In this document: one piece after another, positions 9,203 through 16,711 of the stretch
Layout: the number at the start of each line of letters is the position of its first letter
Position numbering within the stretch: the first letter of the stretch is position 1
Origin: Gemmatimonadota bacterium
GTDB lineage: Bacteria > Gemmatimonadota > Gemmatimonadetes > Gemmatimonadales > GWC2-71-9
DNA length: 59,595 nt
Direction of reading: 5' to 3'
Assembly: GCA_003220935.1 (NCBI GenBank)
Contig: QHTT01000070.1
Coordinates: 1 to 59,595, forward strand
Position numbers and translations under genes: made by a program
The notes under the pieces: model-generated
Database searches by the model: none
What the model was told of the DNA's origin: nothing
The model's input: the letters and a program-made list of their open reading frames with translations, nothing else

Positions 9203-9877
9203 CTAACGCCCGCCCCGCATGCCCGAAAGCACTCCGGTCACGAGCAGCGTGACCAACAGCTGCACGATGGCCGCGGTGTACGCTCCGCCCTTCGACGTCC
9301 TGTGCGTCACGGCGATGCCCGTCGCGGTCAGAAAGACCCCGTACAGCGAGAATGGATTGATGCCGCGGAGCAGAGCGAGCGTGAGGCCCTTGGCACCGGG
9401 AGCGAGCAGATCCAGGCCGAGCGCTGGCTGAAGATCCTCCACCCCGCCGATCGACTCGCTGCCACGCACGGTGAGCACGACGAGGCCGACGACCGTTAGC
9501 AGGATGTACGATATCGAGGCGTAGGTCGTGACGCTCAACAGCGTGGCGAACTTCGCCTCTCCCCCGACGACCGACACGAGCACCCAGAGCATCAAGGCGT
9601 TAACCGACAGGATCAGCGCGTACACGATGGGGGCGGCGATGATGCCGATCGAGGCGAAGCTCAGCGCGCGCTGCGCCGCCTCGGGTGGCATGTTCGGCAT
9701 CTGCGAGAACTGCGCGCTCAGCGCAGCCTTGGTATAAGGCAGCTGCATCACGCTGACCAGCACGATGATGATCGCGAGGGCGACGAACGGCGCGAGGAAG
9801 CGCGGCTTGTCCCGCACTCGCTCGAACACCGCCGCCGGCTCGAACAACACCCGCACGAGGTCGAGGACCGCGCCCAT
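9203..9877 (-). CDS. YIP1-family integral membrane protein
   Basis: The product (224 aa) starts MGAVLDLVRVLFEPAAVFERVRDKPRFLAPF, the usual N-terminal pattern of bacterial YIP1 proteins (a short amphipathic region before several helices). Hydrophobic segments follow at about residues 30-48, 75-100, 112-135, 165-185 and 195-215. The start at 9877 is chosen because GGGAGGG lies 4-10 nt upstream; the frame also has an ATG at 9931 but with no such site. Function in bacteria is unknown. The gene stands alone between two copies of a 47-bp direct repeat, so it may have moved as a unit. Confidence 0.75.
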   Translation of the reverse strand: MGAVLDLVRVLFEPAAVFERVRDKPRFLAPFVALAIIIVLVSVMQLPYTKAALSAQFSQMPNMPPEAAQRALSFASIGIIAAPIVYALILSVNALMLWVLVSVVGGEAKFATLLSVTTYASISYILLTVVGLVVLTVRGSESIGGVEDLQPALGLDLLAPGAKGLTLALLRGINPFSLYGVFLTATGIAVTHRTSKGGAYTAAIVQLLVTLLVTGVLSGMRGGR

Positions 9878-9942
9878 CACGCCCTCCCGCACGAAAGGTT
9901 CGCCTTCCCGGACGGCCGCAACGGCGCCCAATATACGGGAAA

Positions 9943-9989
9943 AGCAGATCCTTCGCGCCTGCGGCGCTCAGGCTGACAGGCGCGCCGCC
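9943..9989 (+). repeat. Dispersed dyad repeat, copy 2
   Basis: This is a direct repeat of 9141-9187 with one mismatch (CTGAC for ATGAC). It lies immediately upstream of the YIP1 gene, so that gene's promoter must lie within the repeat or in the 65 bp between them. A T/pyrimidine-rich stretch follows to 10036, in which nothing else is recognised. Confidence 0.9.
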
Positions 9990-10050
9990 TTCTTTAAGTA
10001 GTGGGGGTTTTTTCATTCTTTCTTCTCCTTCTCAGGGCGCTCCGCGTCTG

Positions 10051-11595
10051 TCACCTGCCTATCCGAAAGTTCACGGGAAACGTGATCAACACACGAACGG
10101 GCCGTCCGCGAAATCGTCCTCCGCGGATGCGCGCTTGCAGGACGGCGTTCCTGTCGGCCTGATCGAACCCGCGGTGGGGGCTCTGGACTACCTGCACCGA
10201 CGCTGGCTCAGCGCGCCCGGTCGTGTCGATGATGGCGCGCACCGTCACACGCCCTTGAATCCCTGCCAGGCGGAGCAAGTCGGGGTACTCGAGCGGTGGC
10301 CCCGACAGGAACACGGGCCGCTCGTCCACCATCGAGTCTCTGTTCGCAAAGTCTGCGCAGCCGCCCAAGGACCAGCGGCTGGTGTGGAACGCCGGCACCA
10401 GTCGGTCTACCACGGCGAGGCAGTCGCCATCGCCCGCCTCCCGAACGCCCGTGGCGTGGCCAATCACACTGTCCTGGGCATCGAATACGAACGCGATGGC
10501 CGCGCCCGGGAGCGGGCGCGCGAACACCTCCGGGTAGTACTGGTGCGCTAGGCGTCGCAAATTCCCAGGCCAGTACGCAGGCCAGTACGGAGGAGTCGTT
10601 GGTGCCCGGTGCTGCGTCGCGCCCCGTTCCAGTTCCATGACGGCTGACTGTTCACTCTCGGCTGTCGGCCCGACTGGCCGCGGGGCCTCGCACGCGGCGA
10701 GGATGGCAGCGGCCGCGAGCATGCTGGCTGCGGTCGCACCCGCCCAGCGCCAGCGTGGCAAGGCCGTCACCATGCGGCGGATCCGCCGCCCGAGAAACGA
10801 GGCCGGCTCGCTCAGCGCGGGCGCGCCGAGCGGCAGGCGGGCGGGGCGCTGTCCAACACGCAGTAACAACTCACCGTACGCCGGCGCGTCACCTTCGCGC
10901 GCGAGCACGCGGGCGTCGCAGTCCATCTCGACCGCCAGGCGAAGCCGCTGCGACAGCCACCAGAGCGCGAGATTCCATGGAGCCAGCACCAAGGCGGCAG
11001 TCCCGGCGGCCAGCAGCCAGGGATCCCGCGCCCGGACGTGCTCGTCCTCGTGCGCTAGCATGAGCCGCCGCTGTGTCTGTGTGAGGTTCAGCGCCCAGGC
11101 GGGGATGACGACCCGAGGCGGCCAGAGCCCCGCGACCGCGGGCCCGACGTCGTCGGCGAGGAGCACGGAGCGTCCATCCACGAGCGCGGTCCGCCAACGG
11201 CGCCGCAGCGCGACCAACCGGGCGGCCGCCGCCGCGAGCACGAGCAGCGCGGCGACGGATGATAGGCCCCATCCCCACCTCAGGACGCCGTCGAAGTCGC
11301 TCAACCTGAGCGCGCGTCCAGAGACGGGTGTAGAGGGAGCCGTTCCTTGGGGCAGCGCCGCTGCGGCTGCCGCCGCCGGGGCGCGCGTGGGCTCGGCGAG
11401 GGGCACGGGGATGACCCTGAAGGCCTGCGGTCGTACGGTCGCGGCGATCGGCAGGAAAAGCGTGCCGATCAACGCACCGCTCCACGCCCAACGGGTCGGC
11501 CGGCCGGCGAGGTAGAGCGCGCGTTCCGCCGCATACGCGGCGAGGGTGAGGGCCAAACCGATACCGATGCAGTACAGCATCCAGGCGGCGATCAT
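10051..11595 (-). CDS. M56 (BlaR1-like) metallopeptidase with C-terminal TonB-type domain
   Basis: A 514-aa membrane protease/sensor. N-terminal helices (about residues 5-55 and 108-128) precede the zinc motif HEDEH (182-186, HExxH form). The downstream Glu is probably in EMDCDARVLAR, as in M56 peptidases. After another membrane segment (about 285-302) there is a periplasmic region. It ends with a TonB_C-like domain (PLEYPDLLRLAGIQGRVTVR ... VQVVQSPHRGFDQADR). In BlaR1 and MecR1 the partner domain is a penicillin sensor; here that is replaced by the TonB-type domain. The start overlaps the blaI stop by 4 nt (ATGA), so the two are co-translated. The signal it senses is unknown. Confidence 0.85.
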   Translation of the reverse strand: MIAAWMLYCIGIGLALTLAAYAAERALYLAGRPTRWAWSGALIGTLFLPIAATVRPQAFRVIPVPLAEPTRAPAAAAAAALPQGTAPSTPVSGRALRLSDFDGVLRWGWGLSSVAALLVLAAAAARLVALRRRWRTALVDGRSVLLADDVGPAVAGLWPPRVVIPAWALNLTQTQRRLMLAHEDEHVRARDPWLLAAGTAALVLAPWNLALWWLSQRLRLAVEMDCDARVLAREGDAPAYGELLLRVGQRPARLPLGAPALSEPASFLGRRIRRMVTALPRWRWAGATAASMLAAAAILAACEAPRPVGPTAESEQSAVMELERGATQHRAPTTPPYWPAYWPGNLRRLAHQYYPEVFARPLPGAAIAFVFDAQDSVIGHATGVREAGDGDCLAVVDRLVPAFHTSRWSLGGCADFANRDSMVDERPVFLSGPPLEYPDLLRLAGIQGRVTVRAIIDTTGRAEPASVQVVQSPHRGFDQADRNAVLQARIRGGRFRGRPVRVLITFPVNFRIGR

Positions 11596-11966
11596 GGCTG
11601 CTTCTCCCGGAGCCGATCGGCCAGCAGCTTGCGCAGGCGGCGCAGCTCCTCGTCACTGAGATGCTTGTCGGAAACGAGCTGGGTCAAGAGCAGCTCGGGC
11701 GAGCCGTCGAACACCTTGTCCAAGAGGCGGCGCAGCGCGCTGCGACCGGCGGCCGCGCGCTTGACCAAGGGCCGGTAGCGGTGCGCCCGCCCCTCCCCGG
11801 TATGCGCCACGTGTCCCTTTTGCTCGAGGGTTCGCAGCACCGTAAGCACGGTGGTATACGCGAGGTCGTCGGGGAGCCGCTCCCGGACCTCCGCCACGGT
11901 GGCCGAGCCTAGGTTCCAGAGCACGCTCATCACGTCGAGCTCGCGGTCAGTGAAGGTGATGTGCAC
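11592..11966 (-). CDS. BlaI/MecI/CopY-family transcriptional repressor
   Basis: This 124-aa winged-helix repressor has the family hallmarks LTDRELDVMSVLW-like sequence (FTDRELDVMSVLWNLG) and a recognition helix in AYTTVLTVLRTLEQKGHV. The C-terminal half (SDEELRRLRKLLADRL) is the dimerisation helix. The partner M56 protease, encoded next with a 4-nt overlap, would cleave it to relieve repression, as in the bla and mec systems. Two dyads upstream look like its own operators. A GTG six bases upstream (11972) is an alternative start and is better spaced from the AGGAG site. Confidence 0.9.
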   Translation of the reverse strand: MHITFTDRELDVMSVLWNLGSATVAEVRERLPDDLAYTTVLTVLRTLEQKGHVAHTGEGRAHRYRPLVKRAAAGRSALRRLLDKVFDGSPELLLTQLVSDKHLSDEELRRLRKLLADRLREKQP

Positions 11967-11978
11967 GCGCTCTCCTAC

Positions 11979-12041
11979 CTACTATTGTTATAGTAGATAA
12001 CGGAGCTTCCCCCCGCGACTTGTCAACTATGTTTGTAGTAG
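11979..12041 (-). promoter_or_regulatory. blaI promoter with two BlaI-type operators
   Basis: Read on the minus strand, an 18-bp dyad CTACTAT-AACA-ATAGTAG (11979-11996) has perfect 7-bp arms. A second copy at 12024-12041 (CTACTACAAACATAGTTG) matches it at 14 of 18 positions. The second copy overlaps a perfect -35 box, TTGACA (12021-12026). The first lies over the -10/start region (TTATCT at 11995-12000, or CGTTAT with 18-bp spacing). Binding at either would block RNA polymerase. The centres are 45 bp apart. Confidence 0.75.
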
Positions 12042-12076
12042 TGAAACGGGCGAGGCGTGTGGCGGCAACGCAACGG

Positions 12077-12098
12077 GGGGAAAGGTGGGGCCCTTCCC
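12077..12098 (-). other. Possible hairpin downstream of ssrA
   Basis: On the minus strand GGGGAAGG can pair with CCTTTCCCC (one bulged base) about 34-55 nt after the tmRNA end. No U-run follows, so it is only a weak terminator candidate. Confidence 0.25.
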
Positions 12099-12131
12099 CT
12101 TCCCTCTCCCCCGGCAGTTGCCCGTCCTTTA

Positions 12132-12488
12132 TGGAGGCGCGGGGAATCGAACCCCGGTCCGAGAATGACTCCGATACAGCCACTACGTGCGTAGGCGAGG
12201 CTCTTTGAGTCTCGCTATCGCGGCGCCTCGCCGGCCACGGCAGCGACGAGCCCTTGGCAACTCTTACGCGACCCGTTCGGGCCCCAGGTCACGCCAGCCC
12301 GAATTTGCGATACGTGAGCGCCGCCTCAGGCGGGCTGCCACTCACGCAGGTGCGTGAAGCCGAAGCTTACGCAGCCAGTGCCAGGTTTGAATTGGCAGTT
12401 ATGAAATTTGCCAGTGGTTTTACCAGGTGACTGACAACCTGGGCACGCAGCCATATCCTCGCCAAACCCGTCGAAGCCTGTCGCCCCC
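12132..12488 (-). ncRNA. ssrA: Transfer-messenger RNA (tmRNA)
   Basis: tmRNA rescues stalled ribosomes by acting as both alanyl-tRNA and mRNA. The 5' end reads GGGGGCGACAGGCTTCGACG, the conserved tmRNA start. The 3' end has the T-arm GGTTCGATTCC and acceptor strand CGCCTCC plus discriminator A; the seven acceptor pairs form with one G-U. CCA is not encoded. The resume codon GCA is at 12409-12411, and the tag reads ANFITANSNLALAA followed by TAA at 12367-12369. The ALAA ending is the usual ClpXP/ClpAP degron. The length is 357 nt. A pseudoknot-rich region separates the tag from the tRNA half. Confidence 0.96.
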
Positions 12489-12505
12489 AACGTCCATCGA
12501 ACGGG

Positions 12506-12534
12506 AACCTAGCCGGCGGCGACCGCTTTTTCAA
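12506..12534 (-). promoter_or_regulatory. Candidate ssrA promoter
   Basis: TTGAAA (12529-12534) and TAGGTT (12506-12511) are separated by 17 bp. They lie in and just beyond the last codons of the diguanylate cyclase gene. Initiation about 7 nt downstream would give a short 5' leader before position 12488, to be trimmed by RNase P as for other tmRNAs. Confidence 0.5.
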
Positions 12535-14032
12535 CTCGATTCCGCCCGCCTTGCTTGGCGCGGTACAGCGCGGCGTCGGCCGCGCTGCGCAGGTTGGTGA
12601 TGTCGCGCACACTGTCCGGGTAGCCGGCGACGCCGCACGATAGCGCTAGGGCGTACGGCTGGCCGTCCCAGCGCCACACTGTCCCCTCCACGGAGCGACG
12701 GATGCGCTCGGCCACTTCGAGGCCGGACTCCAGCGGCGTGTGCGGCATCCACACCGCGAACTCCTCACCGCCGATGCGCGCCACCAGATCCTTGTCGCGG
12801 ATCGCCGCCTGCAGAATGGCCGCTACGTGTCGCAGCGCGGAGTCGCCGGCGGCGTGCCCGAGGCTGTCGTTCAGCGCCTTGAAGTGATCCAGGTCCGCGT
12901 AGATCAGGGTGGCAAGGGGTGCGTTGGGCCCGCCGTGCAGGGCGAGCCGGCGCTCGAACTCGCGCAGGTTGTTGAGGCCCGTGAGCGGATCGCTCACCGC
13001 CCGCTGCTCCGCTTCGTGCACCGCCCGCGCCGCGGCCAGCCGCGAGCCGAGCTCCGCGACGAGCCGCTGGATCTGCTCGGCCACCGGCGTCCCGGGCGGG
13101 AGCTGGGGTCCCGTCAGCACCAACGCCCCAACCACAAAATGGCCGTCGAACACGGGGTACGCCGTTCCCGCCCGGTCCTGGCGCCGGCGGTCGGGGAGTG
13201 CACTGCCGAAGATGTCCTCTGCGCCGCGCGTCACCACGGGCACGGCCGACTGCAGGGCGCGCATCACGGGTGCGTCGCTGGGGAGCACGAGGCCAGCGAG
13301 GCGACCGTCACCGGCGGTCGAGACCGCGACCACGCGGGCCGTGCCGGCCGCGGGGCCGGCGCCGTGGAGCACGATCGCCGCGCCGCGCTGCGAGAACTGC
13401 TGCGCGAGCTCGACGCCCGCCTTCGCGATCCCGTCGAGCGTCTTGGCGCCGCTGGCGATCGCCGCGAGCTGCTTGGCCACGAGCTGCCCCACCTGCTCGG
13501 CCGGCTCGTGCAGCTGCGCGAGGCGCAGGCTCGCCACCAGCCGACGCAGCTCCTCGGCCGCGGCGGCGGTGTTGTGGGGCGGGGCGTCCGGCTGGGCGAG
13601 CAGCACTCCGGCGCCGAATGGGAAATCCCCGACCGCGACGTAGGTGCCCTCCGGCTCGCGCGCCACGTGCGCCCGCCCGTCCACCGACGCCAGCTGCACG
13701 ATCGCCGCGCCCCGGCGCCGTGTGTCGCGGCTCACGTCGTCTCGCACCGTCACTTCCACATCGCCCTCCTCCAGCCCCACCACCCATCCCACCAGGGCGC
13801 CGTGCGCCCGGCGCAACAGGTCGATCGTGTGCGCGAAGTCCGACGGGCGGGTGGCGGGGCGCTCGGCCAGCCACACGCGCACCAGCGGAGCCAACGCGAG
13901 CCCCGTAGCGGCGAGGAAGCCGCCCGCGGCGGCGAGCAGCGCCCACAGATTCGCTTGCCACACGGACCAGACGACGGCGACGAGGCCGAGCACGGCGAGT
14001 CCGCGCCCGGCCCACGCACCCGCCCGTCTCAT
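12509..14032 (-). CDS. Diguanylate cyclase (GGDEF) with N-terminal membrane and GAF-like region
   Basis: The enzyme makes cyclic di-GMP from two GTP. Two hydrophobic segments at about residues 10-50 anchor it to the membrane. A GAF-like sensor region follows at about 180-335, then the GGDEF domain from SDPLTGLNNLREFE (347-360). The active-site motif is GGEEF (421-425), so it should be catalytically competent. RDKD at 412-415 is the RxxD inhibitory I-site at the correct five-residue distance, so product inhibition is expected. There is no EAL domain. The start overlaps the larB stop by 4 nt. Confidence 0.9.
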   Translation of the reverse strand: MRRAGAWAGRGLAVLGLVAVVWSVWQANLWALLAAAGGFLAATGLALAPLVRVWLAERPATRPSDFAHTIDLLRRAHGALVGWVVGLEEGDVEVTVRDDVSRDTRRRGAAIVQLASVDGRAHVAREPEGTYVAVGDFPFGAGVLLAQPDAPPHNTAAAAEELRRLVASLRLAQLHEPAEQVGQLVAKQLAAIASGAKTLDGIAKAGVELAQQFSQRGAAIVLHGAGPAAGTARVVAVSTAGDGRLAGLVLPSDAPVMRALQSAVPVVTRGAEDIFGSALPDRRRQDRAGTAYPVFDGHFVVGALVLTGPQLPPGTPVAEQIQRLVAELGSRLAAARAVHEAEQRAVSDPLTGLNNLREFERRLALHGGPNAPLATLIYADLDHFKALNDSLGHAAGDSALRHVAAILQAAIRDKDLVARIGGEEFAVWMPHTPLESGLEVAERIRRSVEGTVWRWDGQPYALALSCGVAGYPDSVRDITNLRSAADAALYRAKQGGRNRVEKAVAAG

Positions 14033-14715
14033 GCGTGGTTGATGCGGCTCGCGGCGGCGGCGGCGCCGAACCCGTTGTCGATGTTGACCACGGTGACACC
14101 CGAGGCGCAGGAGTTCAGCATGCCGAGCAGCGCCGCCACCCCGCCGAACGAGGCGCCGTAGCCGACGCTAGTCGGCACCGCGATCACGGGGACCGGGACC
14201 AGCCCGCCGACGACGCTCGGCAGCGCTCCTTCCATTCCCGCCACCACGATGATGACCGCCGCGCGGCGCAGTGCATCGGTCTGGGTGAGAATGCGGTGGA
14301 TCCCGGCCACGCCGACGTCGTTCAGCCGCTCCACCCGGTTGCGGAAGGCGCGCGCGGTCACTGCGGCCTCTTCGGCCACAGGAAGATCGCTCGTCCCCGC
14401 CGTCACCACGAGGATGACCCCCCGCCCCGTCGGCTCAGGCGCGGGCTCGGGCGCGAGGTAGACCGTCCTGCCGAGCTCGTTCACCTCCGCGCCTGCAAAT
14501 CGCGCGACGAGCGCCTGCCGGTGCGCCGGCTCCGCCCGGGTGGCGAGGAATTCGCCGCTCGCCGCCGCGAGCCGCTCGGCGATCCCAACCACCTGCTCGG
14601 TCGTCTTTCCCTGACACAGAATCACCTCCTGATGCCCCTGCGTGAAGGGCCGGAGGTGATCGATCGTCGCGAAGGGGAGGCGCTCGAACAGCTGCCCCAG
14701 CTCGTCCAGCTTCAC
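14029..14715 (-). CDS. larB: Nickel pincer cofactor biosynthesis protein LarB
   Basis: LarB is a PurE-like carboxylase/hydrolase that acts on nicotinic acid adenine dinucleotide in making the nickel-pincer nucleotide cofactor of lactate racemase and its relatives. The 228-aa protein contains GTSDLPVAEEA, VVAGMEGALPSVVGG, PTSVGYGASFGG and LNSCASGVTVVNIDNGFGAA, typical of LarB rather than PurE. larC and larE are not in this window. It is coupled by 4-nt overlaps both to dusB upstream and to the diguanylate cyclase downstream. Confidence 0.88.
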   Translation of the reverse strand: MKLDELGQLFERLPFATIDHLRPFTQGHQEVILCQGKTTEQVVGIAERLAAASGEFLATRAEPAHRQALVARFAGAEVNELGRTVYLAPEPAPEPTGRGVILVVTAGTSDLPVAEEAAVTARAFRNRVERLNDVGVAGIHRILTQTDALRRAAVIIVVAGMEGALPSVVGGLVPVPVIAVPTSVGYGASFGGVAALLGMLNSCASGVTVVNIDNGFGAAAAASRINHA

Positions 14716-15737
14716 GCCGCCCGCTCTACCGCCGTCGCTTCTAGATAGGCGGTGAAGATCGCTTCGGCCTGATGCATCGAGTCGATCTGGAAGAGACGCT
14801 CGCGCAACGCGGCGGCGCCCGGCACGCCCTTCGTGTACCAGCCGAAGTGCTTGCGGAACTCGAGCGCCGTCTTGCGCGTGTCGCCCTGCAGCCGCAGGGC
14901 GAGTCGTGCGTGCTCGAGCGCGGTTGCGAAGCGCTCCTCAGGAGTCGGGGCCGCCCGCTTGGGATGCCCCTCCAGCAGATCTCGCCCCTGGGCGAAGAGC
15001 CACGGGTTCCCGAACGCACCACGCGCGACCATGACGCCGGCGCAGCCGGTGTGCCGGCGCATGGCGAGAATGTCCTCCGGGGTGCTGACGTCGCCGTTAC
15101 CGATGACGGGAACGTCGAGCGCCTCGACCACGCGGGCGATCTCATCCCAATTGGCCTGCCCGGAGAACATCTGCGTGCGCGTGCGGGCATGCAGGGTGAG
15201 CGCCTGGGCACCCGCCTCGCGACAGCGCAGCGCGATGCCGACCGGATCGCGCTGCGCCTCGTCCCAGCCGCTGCGAATCTTGACCGTGACGGGTAGCTGC
15301 GTCGCGTTGCGCACCGCCCGAATGATTGCCTGCACGAGGCCGAGATCTTTGAGGCATCCCGACCCGCCGTTGTTCTTCACCACTTTCTTGACGGGACACC
15401 CGAAGTTGATGTCGATGAAGTCGGGCTCGCAAACCTCGGTCACCATCGCGGCGGCGCGCGCCATGACCGTGGCGTCCGCGCCATAGAGCTGGATCCCGAT
15501 CGGTCGCTCCGCGTCCTCGAAGCGCATGTCTTCCAAGAGGTGCTCAATGCCGCGCGCCACACCCACCGCGGAGATGAACTCGGACACGACGACGTCCGCC
15601 CCGAACCGACGGCACAACAGCCGGAACGGCGATTCCGAGACTCCCGACATCGGGGCCAGGAAGAGCGGAATCTCGTGCGCCACAGGGTACGGGAAGTGCA
15701 TGGCTGACAACGTAATGACGCGTTGCATATGAGGCAA
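14712..15737 (-). CDS. dusB: tRNA-dihydrouridine synthase, DusB type
   Basis: This FMN enzyme reduces uridines in the tRNA D-loop. Family signatures are LFLAPMSGVSESPFR, DINFGCPVKKVVKNNGGSGC (catalytic Cys in the GCP segment), VKIRSGWD, LHARTRTQMFSG and NGDVSTPEDI. The length, about 330-341 aa, suits DusB. Three starts are possible: TTG 15737, ATG 15728 and ATG 15701. The last gives MHFPYPVAHEIPLFLAPM, closest to family N-termini, but none has a convincing ribosome binding site. It is first in a dusB-larB-GGDEF chain and divergent from the EIIA gene. Confidence 0.9.
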   Translation of the reverse strand: MPHMQRVITLSAMHFPYPVAHEIPLFLAPMSGVSESPFRLLCRRFGADVVVSEFISAVGVARGIEHLLEDMRFEDAERPIGIQLYGADATVMARAAAMVTEVCEPDFIDINFGCPVKKVVKNNGGSGCLKDLGLVQAIIRAVRNATQLPVTVKIRSGWDEAQRDPVGIALRCREAGAQALTLHARTRTQMFSGQANWDEIARVVEALDVPVIGNGDVSTPEDILAMRRHTGCAGVMVARGAFGNPWLFAQGRDLLEGHPKRAAPTPEERFATALEHARLALRLQGDTRKTALEFRKHFGWYTKGVPGAAALRERLFQIDSMHQAEAIFTAYLEATAVERAA

Positions 15738-15783
15738 CCACTCATTAGGTTAGGCCGCCCTTTGCCACCTGGACGGAGCGACA

Positions 15784-16236
15784 GTGCGTCTACGGGAGTT
15801 CTTTTCGGAAGAGGCCATCAACCTGGACCTCGAGAGCGGCACGAAGGACGACGTGCTGAAGGAGCTCGTCGGGTTACTCAAGCTCGACGACAAGGCGGAG
15901 CAGACGCTCGTCAAGATGCTCAAGCGGCGCGAGACGCTCGGCTCGACGGGGATCGGCCAGAACATCGCCATCCCGCACTGCCGCGCCCTCGCCGTTAACC
16001 GGCTGCGCGTGGCATTCGGCCGGAAGCCGCAGGGGCTCGACTTCAACGCCATCGACGGCAAGCCGGTGCACTACTTCTTCCTGATCGTCGCGCCCCCGCT
16101 CGAAGTGTCCAATCAGTATCTGCCGGTGCTGGGCAAGATTGCCCAATTCGCGAAAGAGCCGGATGTGCCGGGGACGCTCGCGAAGCTGAGCTCGGCGCAG
16201 GAATTCTTGAAGCTGCTGGAGGACAAGAACATCTAG
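15784..16236 (+). CDS. PTS EIIA-Ntr-like protein (PtsN type)
   Basis: This 150-aa protein is a PTS fructose/mannitol-type EIIA domain, the form used in regulation (PtsN) as well as sugar uptake. The phosphorylatable His lies in GIGQNIAIPHCRA, preceded by the usual ETLGSTGI segment. No EIIB or EIIC domain is fused or adjacent, which favours a regulatory role. The start is GTG 15784 with GGACGGAG about 6 nt upstream. Only 46 bp separate it from the divergent dusB. Confidence 0.85.
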   Translation: MRLREFFSEEAINLDLESGTKDDVLKELVGLLKLDDKAEQTLVKMLKRRETLGSTGIGQNIAIPHCRALAVNRLRVAFGRKPQGLDFNAIDGKPVHYFFLIVAPPLEVSNQYLPVLGKIAQFAKEPDVPGTLAKLSSAQEFLKLLEDKNI

Positions 16237-16237
16237 A

Positions 16238-16265
16238 GGCGTTGCCGGGTAGGCGTTCCCGGTTA
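16238..16265 (+). repeat. Heptad array, left boundary of the four-helix-bundle gene
   Basis: The units GGCGTTG, CCGGGTA, GGCGTTC and CCGGTTA form two 14-nt periods of paired heptads directly after the EIIA gene stop. The first 11 bases (GGCGTTGCCGG, 16238-16248) recur as a perfect inverted copy twice on the other side of the gene (16714-16724 and 16736-16746). Confidence 0.8.
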
Positions 16266-16270
16266 AGGCG

Positions 16271-16299
16271 TTGACAGATGTTGCGCGGCGAAATGTAGT
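16271..16299 (+). promoter_or_regulatory. Promoter of the four-helix-bundle gene
   Basis: A perfect TTGACA (16271-16276) is followed by a 17-bp spacer and TGTAGT (16294-16299). This predicts a leader of about 48 nt before the GTG at 16354. Confidence 0.6.
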
Positions 16300-16353
16300 G
16301 CGGCTGCGGGTAAAGGGCGCCAATTCGGTAGCGATCCCGCCCAGATTCGTTCC

Positions 16354-16704
16354 GTGGGCGACTTCAGGAAACTTGTCGCATGGCAAGAAGCGAAACGACT
16401 CGCGGTCCTATCGCGCGATGCCGTCTCAACGCTTCCGCGCAACGAGTTGTTTGTACTCGGTGTGCAGTGGCGCCGCGCCGCCTACAGCGTCTCCCTCAAC
16501 ATTGCCGAGGGGGCGACTCAATCCAGCTCACGCCAGTTCCGGCGTTACCTCGAGATCGCGAAGGGGTCGCTTGATGAGTTGCAGGGGGTCCTAGAGCTCG
16601 CGGACGCACTGGGCTATGTGTCAGGAACCAGACTGACCGAGCTTCGCGAAGTTCGCACGCACTGCGCACGACTGGTCACGGCGCTGGCGCGAAGCATTTC
16701 GTAA
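16354..16704 (+). CDS. Four-helix-bundle protein (23S rRNA IVP / Avd-like family)
   Basis: This 116-aa protein has the typical pattern FRKLVAWQEAKRLAVLSRDA near its start, a central SLNIAEGATQSS turn and a final helix LREVRTHCARLVTALARS. The family forms pentameric helical bundles. It is found in 23S rRNA intervening sequences, as the accessory protein Avd of diversity-generating retroelements, and often alone with no known role. No reverse transcriptase or rRNA is nearby, so it is a stand-alone member. The GTG start has no clear ribosome binding site. Inverted repeats flank the gene, which hints at a mobile cassette. Confidence 0.85.
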   Translation: MGDFRKLVAWQEAKRLAVLSRDAVSTLPRNELFVLGVQWRRAAYSVSLNIAEGATQSSSRQFRRYLEIAKGSLDELQGVLELADALGYVSGTRLTELREVRTHCARLVTALARSIS

Positions 16705-16711
16705 ACGCAGT

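Noticed and set aside
9990..10036. Rho-independent terminator at the T-rich stretch
   Set aside because: The T-run is on the plus strand, where no gene ends here, and no stable stem directly precedes it.
12367..12612. Short minus-strand protein ending in ANFITANSNLALAA
   Set aside because: The end is the tmRNA tag frame and the upstream part is tmRNA plus the end of the cyclase gene, not a protein gene.
12740..14161. Long plus-strand open frame opposite the diguanylate cyclase
   Set aside because: His/Arg/Gly-rich antisense shadow typical of high-GC genes; the minus strand has a complete GGDEF protein.
16354..16704. Diversity-generating retroelement accessory gene (Avd)
   Set aside because: The protein is of the same broad family, but no reverse transcriptase, template repeat or variable repeat lies nearby.
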